19,815 nucleotides of DNA from Fulvivirga aurantia (GCF_009711475.1 NZ_SMMD01000925.1:1-19815); one strand, 5' to 3'; numbered from the stretch's first letter, positions 8,235 to 16,757 are shown. The notes: generated by a model from the letters alone, not told the origin. Program-made: numbers and translations.

Positions 8235-9167
8235 ATGACCGAAGCAACAATTGAAGAATGGATAATCAGTCATCTCAACACTTCTCCTTTAGAGACAAGG
8301 CTACTGATGTCATTGGCTGTGATAATGCTTTTATGGGGCTTTAGAATAATCGCTTTACAGCTGATATTTGCCAGAATCCAAGAGCCTAAAGTGCGCTATT
8401 ATTGGCGAAACGCTATAAAATACATCACTGTCATTTCCGGCCTTGTACTCATCAGCACAATTTGGATTAAGCAAATAGATTCTCTGGCAACCTTTTTCGG
8501 TTTACTTTCAGCAGGCCTGGCCATTGCACTCAAAGATCCCATCACCAATTTTGCCGGCTGGCTTTTCATTCTCATCAGAAGACCATTTGATGTAGGCCAT
8601 CGTGTACAAATTGGCGACCACTCCGGAGATGTAATTGACATCAGATTTTTTCAATTTACAATCAATGAAATAGGCAAATGGGTAGATGCAGACCAAAGTA
8701 CAGGGCGCATAATTCATATACCCAATGGCAAGGTGTTTACAGAAAGCCAGATTAATTATAACCAGGGATTTAGCCATATCTGGAACGAAATTGGTGTGCT
8801 TGTGACCTTTGAATCTAACTGGGAAAGAGCAAAAAAACTTCTGGAAGAAATCGTTGGTAGGCACTGTGCACATTTTACTAAAGAGGCCGAGGGAAAATTA
8901 CTGGAGGCTTCCAAAAAATTTATGATTTATTATCGCACACTAGACCCAATAGTTTATACTGCTGTAAAAGATAGTGGTGTATTGCTTTCTATGAGGTACT
9001 TGTGCGTACCCAATAAGAGACGAGTTACCGAAGACGCCATTTGGAAAGATGTACTAAAAAAATTCAGTCAATGTAATGATATTGACTTCGCCTACCCTAC
9101 ACAACGAATCTACTACAACTATAAAGAGGGGAAGCCAGATGCGAGGGCAGATAAAAATGACCGCTAA
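8235..9167 (+). CDS. MscS-family mechanosensitive ion channel
   Basis: This 310-residue small-conductance-type channel has TM1 near 21-44 and TM2 near 58-78. A pore-lining third helix near 81-115 is rich in Gly/Ala/Leu (FFGLLSAGLAIAL). The conserved beta-domain entry RRPFDVGHRVQIG (115-127) and the MscS motif IHIPNGKVF (160-168) follow. The C-terminal alpha/beta part (about 185-290) is complete, and family members form a heptameric vestibule there. Family members open under membrane tension to release solutes during osmotic downshock. Length is close to E. coli MscS (286) with a charged C-terminal tail. It has its own -7 element and overlaps the following hydrolase gene, suggesting a two-gene unit. 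Confidence 0.93.
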   Translation: MTEATIEEWIISHLNTSPLETRLLMSLAVIMLLWGFRIIALQLIFARIQEPKVRYYWRNAIKYITVISGLVLISTIWIKQIDSLATFFGLLSAGLAIALKDPITNFAGWLFILIRRPFDVGHRVQIGDHSGDVIDIRFFQFTINEIGKWVDADQSTGRIIHIPNGKVFTESQINYNQGFSHIWNEIGVLVTFESNWERAKKLLEEIVGRHCAHFTKEAEGKLLEASKKFMIYYRTLDPIVYTAVKDSGVLLSMRYLCVPNKRRVTEDAIWKDVLKKFSQCNDIDFAYPTQRIYYNYKEGKPDARADKNDR

Positions 9168-9972
9168 TAAACAATTGCAAATATCTACCGACAGCTACAG
9201 GCTCAATTACAATGTGTATGGCAGCGGAAATCAAATATTTTTAGCTTTTCATGGATTTGGACAGGATGCATCAGCATTTAACATTATCGCCAATAAATTA
9301 TCAGAAACCCATATGATCATCAGTGTAGACCTTTTCTTTCATGGGAACAGTTACTGGCCGGCTGGAGATACTTTAAGTAAAAAGCAATGGACAGAAATTG
9401 TTGACAGACTATTGGAGGCAAACAAGGTCGATAGGTTTTCACTTCTGGCCTTTAGCATGGGAGGAAAATTTGCACTATCTATAGCAGAGTCTTTCGCTCC
9501 AAAAATCGACCAGCTCATTTTGCTTGCACCCGATGGCATCAAAACCAGCATGTGGTATAGTCTGGCTACCTACCCTTACGTTTTTAGAAGCTACTTTAGA
9601 AGCATGATTGTAAAACCCAAGAGGTTTTATAATATACTTAACCTGTTTAAACAACTAGGCGTAGTCGATAAAGGCATTTCAAAATTTGCGCTCAGCCAAA
9701 TGAATTCTAAAAAGAAAAGAAGGCGTGTATTTTATAGCTGGGTCACGTTCAAAGATTTTACTTTTGACATGAATATGATTGCTCAGAATATTAATGAGCA
9801 CTCAATTAACCTGATCATGATCCTAGGAAAGTACGATAAAATCATTACTCATAAAGGAATGAAAAGATTGCTTGACAAGCTTCCTAACCATGACGCCCAC
9901 ATCATCTCTTCTGGACATAATGACCTTATAAAAAATGTGGCTGAAACGCCTGAATTGATAGATAAGTTTTGA
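9157..9972 (+). CDS. Alpha/beta hydrolase
   Basis: This 271-residue alpha/beta-hydrolase-fold enzyme has the oxyanion-hole motif HGFGQ (32-36). The nucleophile elbow is A-F-S100-M-G-G, with a likely acid at D227 (GKYDKI) and a catalytic H254 (SGHND), so the triad looks intact. A basic cap-like region (about 140-195) contains a KKKRRR stretch. No signal peptide is visible, so it is probably cytoplasmic. Substrate is unknown; carboxylesterase, lipase or thioesterase roles are all possible. The start at 9157 overlaps the mscS-like gene by 11 nt. An upstream in-frame ATG at 9139, preceded by GAGGGG, is an equally possible start that adds six residues. A distant in-frame start at 9076 is unlikely because it lies deep in the channel gene. 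Confidence 0.88.
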   Translation: MTANKQLQISTDSYRLNYNVYGSGNQIFLAFHGFGQDASAFNIIANKLSETHMIISVDLFFHGNSYWPAGDTLSKKQWTEIVDRLLEANKVDRFSLLAFSMGGKFALSIAESFAPKIDQLILLAPDGIKTSMWYSLATYPYVFRSYFRSMIVKPKRFYNILNLFKQLGVVDKGISKFALSQMNSKKKRRRVFYSWVTFKDFTFDMNMIAQNINEHSINLIMILGKYDKIITHKGMKRLLDKLPNHDAHIISSGHNDLIKNVAETPELIDKF

Positions 9973-10034
9973 TTTAGCCGAAAAATCGGATAATTTAACC
10001 GGATTAAACCAAAAAAATTTACTACGCTTAACCA

Positions 10035-10400
10035 ATGAATTCCAGAATAAGAAATAAACTTATCCAATTGTGTAGAACAGAAAGTAGCCCTATACCTTAT
10101 CGTAGACTCATCAACCAGTGTGAGCTTGGCCTGAATATGGACATAAGACATGAGAAACAGCTACTAGGAGAAATTTTGGATGAAATTTCTACTGATGAGC
10201 ACGAAGCCGGCAGGCCATTACTCAGTGCCATGGTTATGGATAAAAAGAGAGGGCAAGGTGATAGATTTTTCAAACTCTGCGAAACACTCGGCATGGGCGA
10301 TTGGAAAGAGCTGAAAAAAGATGAAGACTTCAGAGAGTCGCACATTCAAAAATGCCTGGAATTTTGGTCTGACGATAAGAATTACGAAAAGTACTTCTGA
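10035..10400 (+). CDS. Small conserved-looking protein of unknown function
   Basis: This 121-residue soluble protein has no signal peptide or membrane segment. The first half is helical and basic, ending in a Glu/Asp-rich stretch (ILDEISTDEHEAG). A short hydrophobic strand follows (RPLLSAMVMD, about 60-69), then a Gly-containing turn (KRGQGDRFF, 71-79) and a charged helical C-terminus. I recall unnamed hypothetical proteins with a comparable RPLLSA...GxGFF pattern, but I cannot name a family or function. It lies 62 nt after the hydrolase gene and 80 nt before purL. I see no TAnnTTTG element directly upstream, so it may be transcribed from the mscS-like promoter. Nothing in the context assigns a role. 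Confidence 0.75.
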   Translation: MNSRIRNKLIQLCRTESSPIPYRRLINQCELGLNMDIRHEKQLLGEILDEISTDEHEAGRPLLSAMVMDKKRGQGDRFFKLCETLGMGDWKELKKDEDFRESHIQKCLEFWSDDKNYEKYF

Positions 10401-10436
10401 TTTAGAAATCCTGACTTTCTATTTCTGAAATTTACT

Positions 10437-10444
10437 TACTTTTG
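10437..10444 (+). promoter_or_regulatory. -7 promoter element of purL
   Basis: TACTTTTG matches TAnnTTTG exactly and ends 36 nt before the purL ATG. The expected -33 TTTG at 10414-10417 is not present. The leader of about 30 nt is too short for a known purine riboswitch. Confidence 0.6.
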
Positions 10445-10480
10445 CGGGTGAAAAATTAGACCATTTCAAACCGCCAATTC

Positions 10481-13400
10481 ATGATCAAATTCTTTCTCGC
10501 TCCAGAAGACATCGTTTATGCAGTATCAGTCAACAACCTTGAAGCACACGATGCTGACAAACTCAAGTGGCTCTTTGGAGGGGCTACGCTAAGTGAAAAA
10601 GAAAATTTAAGCGGTCATTTTATTGGCCCCCGAAAGGAGATGATCACTCCCTGGAGTACCAACGCTGTAGAGATTACGCAAAACATGGGCATCTCCGGGA
10701 TAGAAAGAATCGAAAAATTTCATCAGGTAGACTCACCTGACGTAACACATGACCCCATGTTAGAGGTCTTATACCAGGGCCTTAATCAGGAAATCTTCAC
10801 CATCAAACATGCTCCCGATGAAGTAATCGAGATTGAAGATATTGCCAGTTACAATGCTGCCGAAGGATTGGCTTTGAGTGATGAAGAGGTTGACTACCTT
10901 AATGGCGTAAGTGAAAAACTTGGCCGAAAACTTACTGATAGCGAAGTATTTGGTTTCTCACAGGTCAACTCTGAGCATTGCAGACACAAGATTTTTAATG
11001 GCCAGTTTGTCATTGACGGTAAGCCTAAAGACAAATCACTATTCAAGTTAATAAAACTCACCTCAGAAGAAAATCACAACCTACTTGTATCTGCTTATAA
11101 AGATAATGTAGCTTTCATCAAAGGCCCGGTTGCTGAGCAATTTGCCCCTCGTTCGCAAAACAAAGCAGATTTTTTTGAGACGAAAGAAATTGATACAGTC
11201 ATAAGCTTAAAGGCCGAAACGCACAACTTCCCCACTACTGTAGAGCCATTTAATGGAGCTGCAACCGGCTCTGGTGGAGAAATAAGAGACCGCCTGGCCG
11301 GAGGCAAAGGAAGTTTACCGCTTGCTGGCACAGCTGTATACATGACATCTTATAGCAGGCTGGAAGAAGATAGAGACTGGGAAAAAGCTGTTAAAGAAAG
11401 AAAGTGGCTTTATCAATCTCCTATGGATATATTGATCAAAGCCTCAGACGGTGCCAGCGATTTTGGTAATAAGTTTGGACAGCCACTAATCTGTGGGAGT
11501 GTACTCACTTTTGAACATGAAGAAGCTGACAAAACCTACGGTTTTGACAAAGTGATTATGCTGGCCGGTGGTATAGGATACGGCAAAATGTCCGACAGCC
11601 TGAAAGAAACACCAAAGAAGGGTGATAAGATAGTCGTTCTTGGCGGTGATAATTATAGAATTGGCATGGGAGGTAGTGCAGTATCTTCTGTCGCCACAGG
11701 TGAGTTTGGCAACTCTATCGAGCTTAACGCCATACAACGCTCAAACCCGGAAATGCAAAAACGTGCGATGAATGCCATTAGGGCAATGGCAGAAAGCGAC
11801 CATAATCCGATTGTATCGATACACGACCATGGAGCCGGAGGTCACCTCAACTGTCTTTCTGAATTGGTTGAAGAAACAGGTGGCACTATCGACATCAACA
11901 AGCTACCTGTAGGAGACCCAACACTTTCAGACAAAGAAATTGCCGGTAACGAATCACAAGAACGTATGGGGCTGGTTATGCATGAGAAAGACCTACACAT
12001 TCTAGAAGAAGTGGCCAAAAGGGAGCGAGCACCAATGTATGCTGTTGGCGATGTAACAGGAGATGGTCATTTCAAATTTGAGAATAAGAAAACTGGCAAA
12101 AATCCGATTGACTGGGATCTTTCGCACATGTTTGGCTCCTCACCTAAAACAATTTTAGAAGACCAAACAAAAAAATCATCTTTCGAAGACCTTACTTATA
12201 ATAACGAACATCTTAACACCTACCTGAGGGCAGTTTTACAGCTCGAAGCCGTAGCTTGTAAAGATTGGTTAACAAACAAGGTCGACAGATCGGTTACCGG
12301 TAAGGTGGCAAAACAGCAAACATGTGGACCGATACAGCTGCCTTTGAACGATGTCGCTGTTATGGCCATGGACTACAAAGGTACCACGGGTGTCGCTACC
12401 TCAATAGGTCACGCTCCGGTTTCAGCGCTGGTTGATCCTGATGCGGGATCTAAGTTATCGATAGCTGAAGCGCTAACAAATCTGTTATGGGCTCCATTAA
12501 CACATGGGCTAAAAGGAGTTTCATTAAGCGCCAATTGGATGTGGCCAGCAAAAAATGAAGGTGAAAATGCCAGACTGTATGAGGCCGTTGAAGGTGTAAG
12601 TCAGTTTGCCAGAGATTTGGGTATAAACATCCCCACGGGTAAAGACTCTCTATCGATGACTCAAAAATATCCTGAGGGCAAAACGGTGTATTCACCCGGT
12701 ACAGTTATCATCAGTGCCGTGGGTGAAGTCAATAATCTAAATCAAATCACCAGCCCTTGCCTGATTGACGATCCTGAATCTCAAATCGTTTACATAGACT
12801 TTTCTAAAGATGCTTTTCACCTTGGGGGAAGTTCTTTTGGTCAAATCATCAACAAATTAGGTGCTCAAGCGCCAACCATAACAGATCCTACTTATTTCAA
12901 AAACTGCTTTGAAACAGTGCAGCAACTCATTAAGAACGAGTTAGTTCTAGCAGGTCATGATATCTCAGCCGGAGGTATGGTTACAGCCTTATTAGAAATG
13001 GCATTTCCAACCACAGATGGTGGCATTGATATAGACCTAAGCAGCATCGATGAGAAAGATTTAATAAAAGTACTTTTTAGCGAAAAGCCTGGGGTTATTT
13101 TACAAATACCAGAGGGCAATAAGGCCATAGATATACTAAGAAACAATAAGATAGAATATCACATCATCGGTCAGCCTTCTTCTAGCAGAAAACTCACCAT
13201 TAACGAATCAATTAGTTTTGATATCGAGGTAATGCGGGATGTTTGGTTTAAGACATCCTACTTACTAGACAAAAAACAAAGTGGTGAAGAGCACGCTCAA
13301 CTGCGATTTGACAATTATAAGAAGCAAGCACTTAACTATAAGTTTCCTGAGTCATTTACAGGCCAGTTGTCAACTTACGGCATAGATATCAACCGAAAGA

Positions 13401-14158
13401 AACCTACAGGTTTGAAAGCGGCTATCATAAGAGAGAAAGGCGTAAATGGTGATCGAGAGATGGCTTGGATCATGCACCTCGCAGGTTTTGATGTGAAGGA
13501 TGTCCATATGACTGACCTCATAAGTGGCAGAGAAGATCTTTCAGATATCAACTTCCTGGTTTTTGTTGGTGGTTTTTCAAACTCAGATGTTTTAGGTTCT
13601 GCCAAAGGTTGGGCAGGAGCTTTTCTATATAATGAAAGAGCAAAAGAAGCGTTAGATAATTTCTATAAGAGAAAAGACACGCTAAGCCTTGGGGTTTGCA
13701 ATGGCTGCCAGTTGATGATGGAGCTTGGTCTTTTGTACCCTGAGATGAAAGATCATCCTAAGATGCATCACAATGCCTCTCATAAGTTCGAATCGTCTTT
13801 TATTAACCTGGACGTGCCTGCCAACAACACGGTAATGTTAAGCTCTTTACAAGGGTCTAAATTAGGCGTATGGCTTGCTCACGGAGAAGGCAAATTTGTT
13901 TTACCCGGCAATGCAGAAGATTACAATATTGTAAGTGCTTATAGCTACAAAGCTTATCCGGGAAACCCTAATGGGTCTGACTTTGCAACTGCTGCGGTTG
14001 CCTCTCATGATGGCAGACATTTAGCTATTATGCCACATATCGAGAGATCGCTATATCCGTGGAATTGGGCCGATTACCCAGCTGATAGAAAAGAAGATGA
14101 AGTAACCCCTTGGCTCGAGGCATTTGTGAATGCCAGAGAGTGGATAAAGGCACACTAA
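10481..14158 (+). CDS. purL: Phosphoribosylformylglycinamidine synthase (single-chain PurL)
   Basis: This is a 1225-residue enzyme of purine synthesis. It converts FGAR, glutamine and ATP to FGAM, glutamate and ADP. The domains run in the order of the large type: a PurS-like N-terminal domain (about 1-150), a linker, the FGAM synthetase core with two AIRS-like halves, and a C-terminal class I glutaminase. Visible signatures include NSEHCRHKIFNGQF (163-176), KAETHNFPTTVEPFNGAATG (244-263) and DHGAGGH in the core. The glutaminase triad is C1073 (GVCNGCQ), H1186 and E1188 (MPHIERS). All expected catalytic parts are present, and length is close to the E. coli and Salmonella enzyme (about 1295). 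It is the large single-polypeptide form, so separate purS and purQ genes are not needed. It is preceded by its own -7 element and is probably monocistronic. Confidence 0.98.
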   Translation: MIKFFLAPEDIVYAVSVNNLEAHDADKLKWLFGGATLSEKENLSGHFIGPRKEMITPWSTNAVEITQNMGISGIERIEKFHQVDSPDVTHDPMLEVLYQGLNQEIFTIKHAPDEVIEIEDIASYNAAEGLALSDEEVDYLNGVSEKLGRKLTDSEVFGFSQVNSEHCRHKIFNGQFVIDGKPKDKSLFKLIKLTSEENHNLLVSAYKDNVAFIKGPVAEQFAPRSQNKADFFETKEIDTVISLKAETHNFPTTVEPFNGAATGSGGEIRDRLAGGKGSLPLAGTAVYMTSYSRLEEDRDWEKAVKERKWLYQSPMDILIKASDGASDFGNKFGQPLICGSVLTFEHEEADKTYGFDKVIMLAGGIGYGKMSDSLKETPKKGDKIVVLGGDNYRIGMGGSAVSSVATGEFGNSIELNAIQRSNPEMQKRAMNAIRAMAESDHNPIVSIHDHGAGGHLNCLSELVEETGGTIDINKLPVGDPTLSDKEIAGNESQERMGLVMHEKDLHILEEVAKRERAPMYAVGDVTGDGHFKFENKKTGKNPIDWDLSHMFGSSPKTILEDQTKKSSFEDLTYNNEHLNTYLRAVLQLEAVACKDWLTNKVDRSVTGKVAKQQTCGPIQLPLNDVAVMAMDYKGTTGVATSIGHAPVSALVDPDAGSKLSIAEALTNLLWAPLTHGLKGVSLSANWMWPAKNEGENARLYEAVEGVSQFARDLGINIPTGKDSLSMTQKYPEGKTVYSPGTVIISAVGEVNNLNQITSPCLIDDPESQIVYIDFSKDAFHLGGSSFGQIINKLGAQAPTITDPTYFKNCFETVQQLIKNELVLAGHDISAGGMVTALLEMAFPTTDGGIDIDLSSIDEKDLIKVLFSEKPGVILQIPEGNKAIDILRNNKIEYHIIGQPSSSRKLTINESISFDIEVMRDVWFKTSYLLDKKQSGEEHAQLRFDNYKKQALNYKFPESFTGQLSTYGIDINRKKPTGLKAAIIREKGVNGDREMAWIMHLAGFDVKDVHMTDLISGREDLSDINFLVFVGGFSNSDVLGSAKGWAGAFLYNERAKEALDNFYKRKDTLSLGVCNGCQLMMELGLLYPEMKDHPKMHHNASHKFESSFINLDVPANNTVMLSSLQGSKLGVWLAHGEGKFVLPGNAEDYNIVSAYSYKAYPGNPNGSDFATAAVASHDGRHLAIMPHIERSLYPWNWADYPADRKEDEVTPWLEAFVNAREWIKAH

Positions 14159-14246
14159 ACACAGCTTATGTAGCCCAACTGACATTTAAAAAACTTTAGA
14201 AAAGATTCTGTTGTTTATTGTGCATCAATAAGTTAACTTCTACCTT

Positions 14247-14843
14247 ATGACTGCCTCTAAATACACACTCATCTTTTTCCTGGTTTTTACACTCACTTCA
14301 AGTTGCTTTCTACAGCAGGAATTACCTGTAGAATACGATTATAGTTATCGGGGTAGGTTCGACAAGTACGACACCTATGACTTTGTGGTACAAAATGATG
14401 TTAGAAATTTCGGCAATAGCCAATTAAAGAACCTAATTTCGAGCTCAATAGAGTCGCACATGAAGTTTTTAGGTTATCGCCAAAAAGAAAGGAAACCTGA
14501 TTTATTGCTTTCATTTAGTGTATTTATAGACAGCCTTAGTCTTAGAGGTTATAACCAACCAAAGATTGAAGACTGGGTAAAACGCCCTGATCGGGATCTC
14601 GATTACAACAAACAAAACTTTGCTATAAGCAAGGGCACTGTGTTTATTCAGTTTTTTGATAGAAGACAAAATGCTTCGATCTGGCAGGGCTATGCTACTG
14701 ACAAATATAACTCAGTAGATTTGGCCGATAGTAGAGACGTACAAAATGCTGTAAAGTCGATTTTAAATAAGTATCAGTTCTTCTCTCAAGACTTTTTAAA
14801 GCGCCAACAAGAGCTTAGAAAGCAGGGTGAAAAAACTTTGTAA
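14247..14843 (+). CDS. DUF4136-type lipoprotein
   Basis: This 198-residue protein has a lipoprotein signal peptide and lipobox LTSSC (Cys20). The mature part begins with the pattern YDYSYRGRFDKYDTYDFV (30-47), followed by an amphipathic helix and PDLLLSFSVFID (84-95). Near the end come a TVFIQFFDRRQNASIWQGYA strand pair (131-150) and an AVKSILNKY helix. This arrangement resembles the DUF4136 family of small envelope lipoproteins, whose role is not established. The likely location is the periplasmic face of a membrane. It begins 88 nt after purL with no clear TAnnTTTG element between them, so it may be read from purL or from a weak promoter. Family assignment is from memory of the motif pattern. 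Confidence 0.8.
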   Translation: MTASKYTLIFFLVFTLTSSCFLQQELPVEYDYSYRGRFDKYDTYDFVVQNDVRNFGNSQLKNLISSSIESHMKFLGYRQKERKPDLLLSFSVFIDSLSLRGYNQPKIEDWVKRPDRDLDYNKQNFAISKGTVFIQFFDRRQNASIWQGYATDKYNSVDLADSRDVQNAVKSILNKYQFFSQDFLKRQQELRKQGEKTL

Positions 14844-14883
14844 TTTTTTTTAAACCTCTTTTACTTTTTTTCAAAAATAATTT

Positions 14884-14891
14884 TACCTTTG
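14884..14891 (+). promoter_or_regulatory. -7 promoter element upstream of tRNA-Gln
   Basis: TACCTTTG is an exact TAnnTTTG match, with a T-rich stretch but no exact TTTG at -33. Transcription would start near 14895-14900, leaving a tRNA 5' leader of roughly 55-60 nt. It is the only recognisable promoter element upstream of both tRNA-Gln and prs. Confidence 0.65.
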
Positions 14892-14955
14892 CCATCCCAA
14901 TTTGAGGGGGATAAGAAAAGACAAGGCTATTTGAGTCACGTACTTTTTGAAATAC

Positions 14956-15028
14956 TGCCCGATGGTGTAACTGGCAACACGTCTGGTTTTGGTCCAGAAG
15001 AGTCTAGGTTCGAGCCCTAGTCGGGCAA
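14956..15028 (+). tRNA. tRNA-Gln (anticodon TTG)
   Basis: The cloverleaf can be folded by eye. The acceptor stem is TGCCCGA (14956-14962) with TCGGGCA (15021-15027), all Watson-Crick, plus discriminator A at 15028. The D stem is GTGT/ACAC. The anticodon stem is TCTGG (14982-14986) with CCAGA (14994-14998), around loop TTTTGGT with anticodon TTG at 14989-14991. The T arm is CTAGG-TTCGAGC-CCTAG. The 3' CCA is not encoded. It decodes CAA, and CAG by wobble. Confidence 0.95.
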
Positions 15029-15034
15029 CAAAAG

Positions 15035-15060
15035 GCGGTCTCGATAATTATCGAGACCGC
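15035..15060 (+). terminator. Perfect 26-bp palindrome between tRNA-Gln and prs, probable terminator
   Basis: The 13 bases 15035-15047 are exactly complementary to 15048-15060. As RNA this gives an 11-bp GC-rich stem with an AATT loop. The following TTAATTGTTT (15061-15070) is T-rich but interrupted, so termination may be incomplete. It starts 7 nt after the tRNA and ends 29 nt before the prs start codon. Because no -7 element is seen between it and prs, it could also act as an attenuator or processing site in a tRNA-prs transcript. Confidence 0.7.
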
Positions 15061-15088
15061 TTAATTGTTTAAAGCAAAATGTAAAGTT

Positions 15089-16027
15089 ATGTCATCAGTT
15101 AAAATTTTCTCCGGAAAATCAACTAAGTACCTGGCAAACTCCATTGCCGAATCATACGGCAAGCCACTGGGAGAAGTAACTTTACAAGAATTTAGCGATG
15201 GAGAGATGTCTCCATTTTTCACAGAGTCAGTAAGAGGTTGCGATGTATTTCTAATTCAGTCAACCTTCCCTCCTGCCGATAACTTCATGGAACTTCTACT
15301 CATGATTGACGCTGCCAAAAGAGCCAGCGCCAAGTATGTAACAGTGGTTGTCCCATACTTTGGTTATGCCAGACAAGATAGAAAAGACAAGCCAAGAGTT
15401 GCTATTGCAGCTAAAATGATGGCTAATCTTTTATCTGCTGCAGGCGCTGATCGTATTATGACATGCGACTTACATGCTGATCAGATTCAAGGGTTTTTCG
15501 ATATTCCTGTAGATCATTTAGATGGTTCAGCAATATTTATCCCTTATTTAAGGTCACTCAATTTAAAAAATATCATTTTCGCCTCACCTGATGTAGGTGG
15601 CGTAAAAAGAACCAGAAGTTTTGCTAAGTTTTTTGATGCAGAGCTAGTGGTTTGTGATAAGCATAGAGAGCGTGCCAACGAGGTAGCTTCTATGAGACTT
15701 ATTGGTGATGTAAAAGGCAAAGATGTGGTCATGATTGATGACCTTATCGATACAGGTGGCACGATGTGTAAAGCTGCTCAGTTATTGAAAGATAACGGTG
15801 CCAACTCTGTAAGAGCAGTAGTAACTCACCCGGTACTTTCCGGCAAGGCTTACGAAAACATAGATCAGTCTATATTGGAAGAGCTTGTGGTTACTGACAC
15901 TTTACCATTAAAGAAGGATAAGCCTTCTGATAAAATCAAAGTATTATCAGTGGCTGATCTGTTTGCAAAAGCAATCAGAAAGATTCACGATCATGAGTCT
16001 ATCAGCTCACTATTTATTCATTCTTAA
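15089..16027 (+). CDS. prs: Ribose-phosphate pyrophosphokinase (PRPP synthetase)
   Basis: This 312-residue class I enzyme transfers pyrophosphate from ATP to ribose 5-phosphate. The product PRPP feeds purine, pyrimidine, NAD, histidine and tryptophan synthesis. Signatures include FSDGEM (35-40), the ATP-binding region YFGYARQDRK (90-99), DLHADQIQGFFDIPVDHL (127-144) with H129, and D190-K-H-R193 near the catalytic loop. The PRPP-binding loop is VVMIDDLIDTGGTM (213-226). Length matches the family (about 310-320). The ATG at 15089 is chosen because MSSVKIFSG aligns with the usual N-terminus. An in-frame TTG at 15065 lies in the tail of the palindrome and is unlikely. rplY follows after 33 nt with no terminator between, so the two are probably cotranscribed. 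The product supports purL-dependent purine synthesis encoded nearby. Confidence 0.97.
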   Translation: MSSVKIFSGKSTKYLANSIAESYGKPLGEVTLQEFSDGEMSPFFTESVRGCDVFLIQSTFPPADNFMELLLMIDAAKRASAKYVTVVVPYFGYARQDRKDKPRVAIAAKMMANLLSAAGADRIMTCDLHADQIQGFFDIPVDHLDGSAIFIPYLRSLNLKNIIFASPDVGGVKRTRSFAKFFDAELVVCDKHRERANEVASMRLIGDVKGKDVVMIDDLIDTGGTMCKAAQLLKDNGANSVRAVVTHPVLSGKAYENIDQSILEELVVTDTLPLKKDKPSDKIKVLSVADLFAKAIRKIHDHESISSLFIHS

Positions 16028-16060
16028 TAGAGAATTTTTATAACTTAAATATATAATCAA

Positions 16061-16702
16061 ATGAAAACTATCGAGATTATAGGGTATAAAAGAGCAAATC
16101 TCGGCAAATCTGAAGCGAAGAAATTACGCGCTGAAGGAAATGTCCCCTGTGTATTGTATGGTGGTGATGAGCAAGTACATTTCTATGCTCCAATGATTCT
16201 TTTCAGAGAATTGGTGTATACTGATGAGGCGCACTTCGTACACTTAAACATCGAAGGTCAGGAGTATGAGGCAATCATGCAGGATCTTCAGTTCCACCCG
16301 GTAAGTGAAGTAATTCTTCACGTAGACTTCTTACAGTTATTCAAAGGAAAACTTATCAAAATGAACATTCCTGTTCACTTTGAAGGTACTTCTATCGGAG
16401 CTGAAAAAGGTGGTACACTTATAAAGAAAAGACGTTACCTGAAAATTCAATCTTTACCTAAAGACATGCCTGAGTATGTATCTGTAGATATTACTCCGCT
16501 AGACTTTGGTAAGGCGATAAAAGTAGGTGATATAGAAGAAAACAACTTCACGATTCTTGACAGCAAGATATCTTCTGTAGCTGTGGTAGAAATGCCAAGA
16601 GCACTAAGAGGTAAGTCTGCTGACGAAGAAGAGGAGTTAGAGGAAGAAGGTGCTGAAGCTGAAGCTGAAGGCGAAGGCCCAGCTGAAGGTGGTGACGCTT
16701 AA
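16061..16702 (+). CDS. rplY: Large-subunit ribosomal protein L25 (TL5/CTC type)
   Basis: This 213-residue protein binds 5S rRNA in the large ribosomal subunit. The N-terminal L25 beta-barrel domain spans about 1-92 (GKSEAKKLRAEGNVPCVLYGG, then FHPVSEVILHVDFLQL). The second TL5/CTC domain spans about 95-180 (MNIPVHFEGTSIGAEKGG, then VSVDITPLDFGKAIKVGDI). Residues 186-213 are a low-complexity acidic Glu/Ala/Gly tail, partly encoded by three tandem GCTGAA units (16652-16669). E. coli L25 has only the first domain; the longer form occurs in Thermus and in Bacteroidota. It follows prs by 33 nt and is followed by an intrinsic terminator. Confidence 0.95.
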   Translation: MKTIEIIGYKRANLGKSEAKKLRAEGNVPCVLYGGDEQVHFYAPMILFRELVYTDEAHFVHLNIEGQEYEAIMQDLQFHPVSEVILHVDFLQLFKGKLIKMNIPVHFEGTSIGAEKGGTLIKKRRYLKIQSLPKDMPEYVSVDITPLDFGKAIKVGDIEENNFTILDSKISSVAVVEMPRALRGKSADEEEELEEEGAEAEAEGEGPAEGGDA

Positions 16703-16724
16703 TCTACCTTAAAGACTAAAATTT

Positions 16725-16757
16725 AAATCCTGTTCATGAAGTGGACAGGATTTTTTT
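16725..16757 (+). terminator. Intrinsic terminator after rplY
   Basis: The arms AAATCCTGTTC (16725-16735) and GGACAGGATTT (16743-16753) pair over 11 positions with one G-U pair and a 7-nt loop. They run into seven T (16751-16757). The hairpin ends 52 nt before the pth start and separates prs-rplY from pth. Confidence 0.88.

Noticed and set aside
9076..9156. Extended N-terminus of the alpha/beta hydrolase beginning at 9076
   Set aside because: It would overlap the channel gene by about 90 nt and adds residues unlike a hydrolase N-terminus; ATG at 9157 or 9139 is far more plausible.
9978..9989. Short hairpin CCGA-AAAA-TCGG after the hydrolase gene as a terminator
   Set aside because: A 4-bp stem without a T tract is too weak to call a terminator.
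10401..10480. Possible riboswitch in the purL leader
   Set aside because: From the predicted start the leader is only about 30 nt, too short for a purine-type aptamer, and I see only weak AT-rich hairpins.
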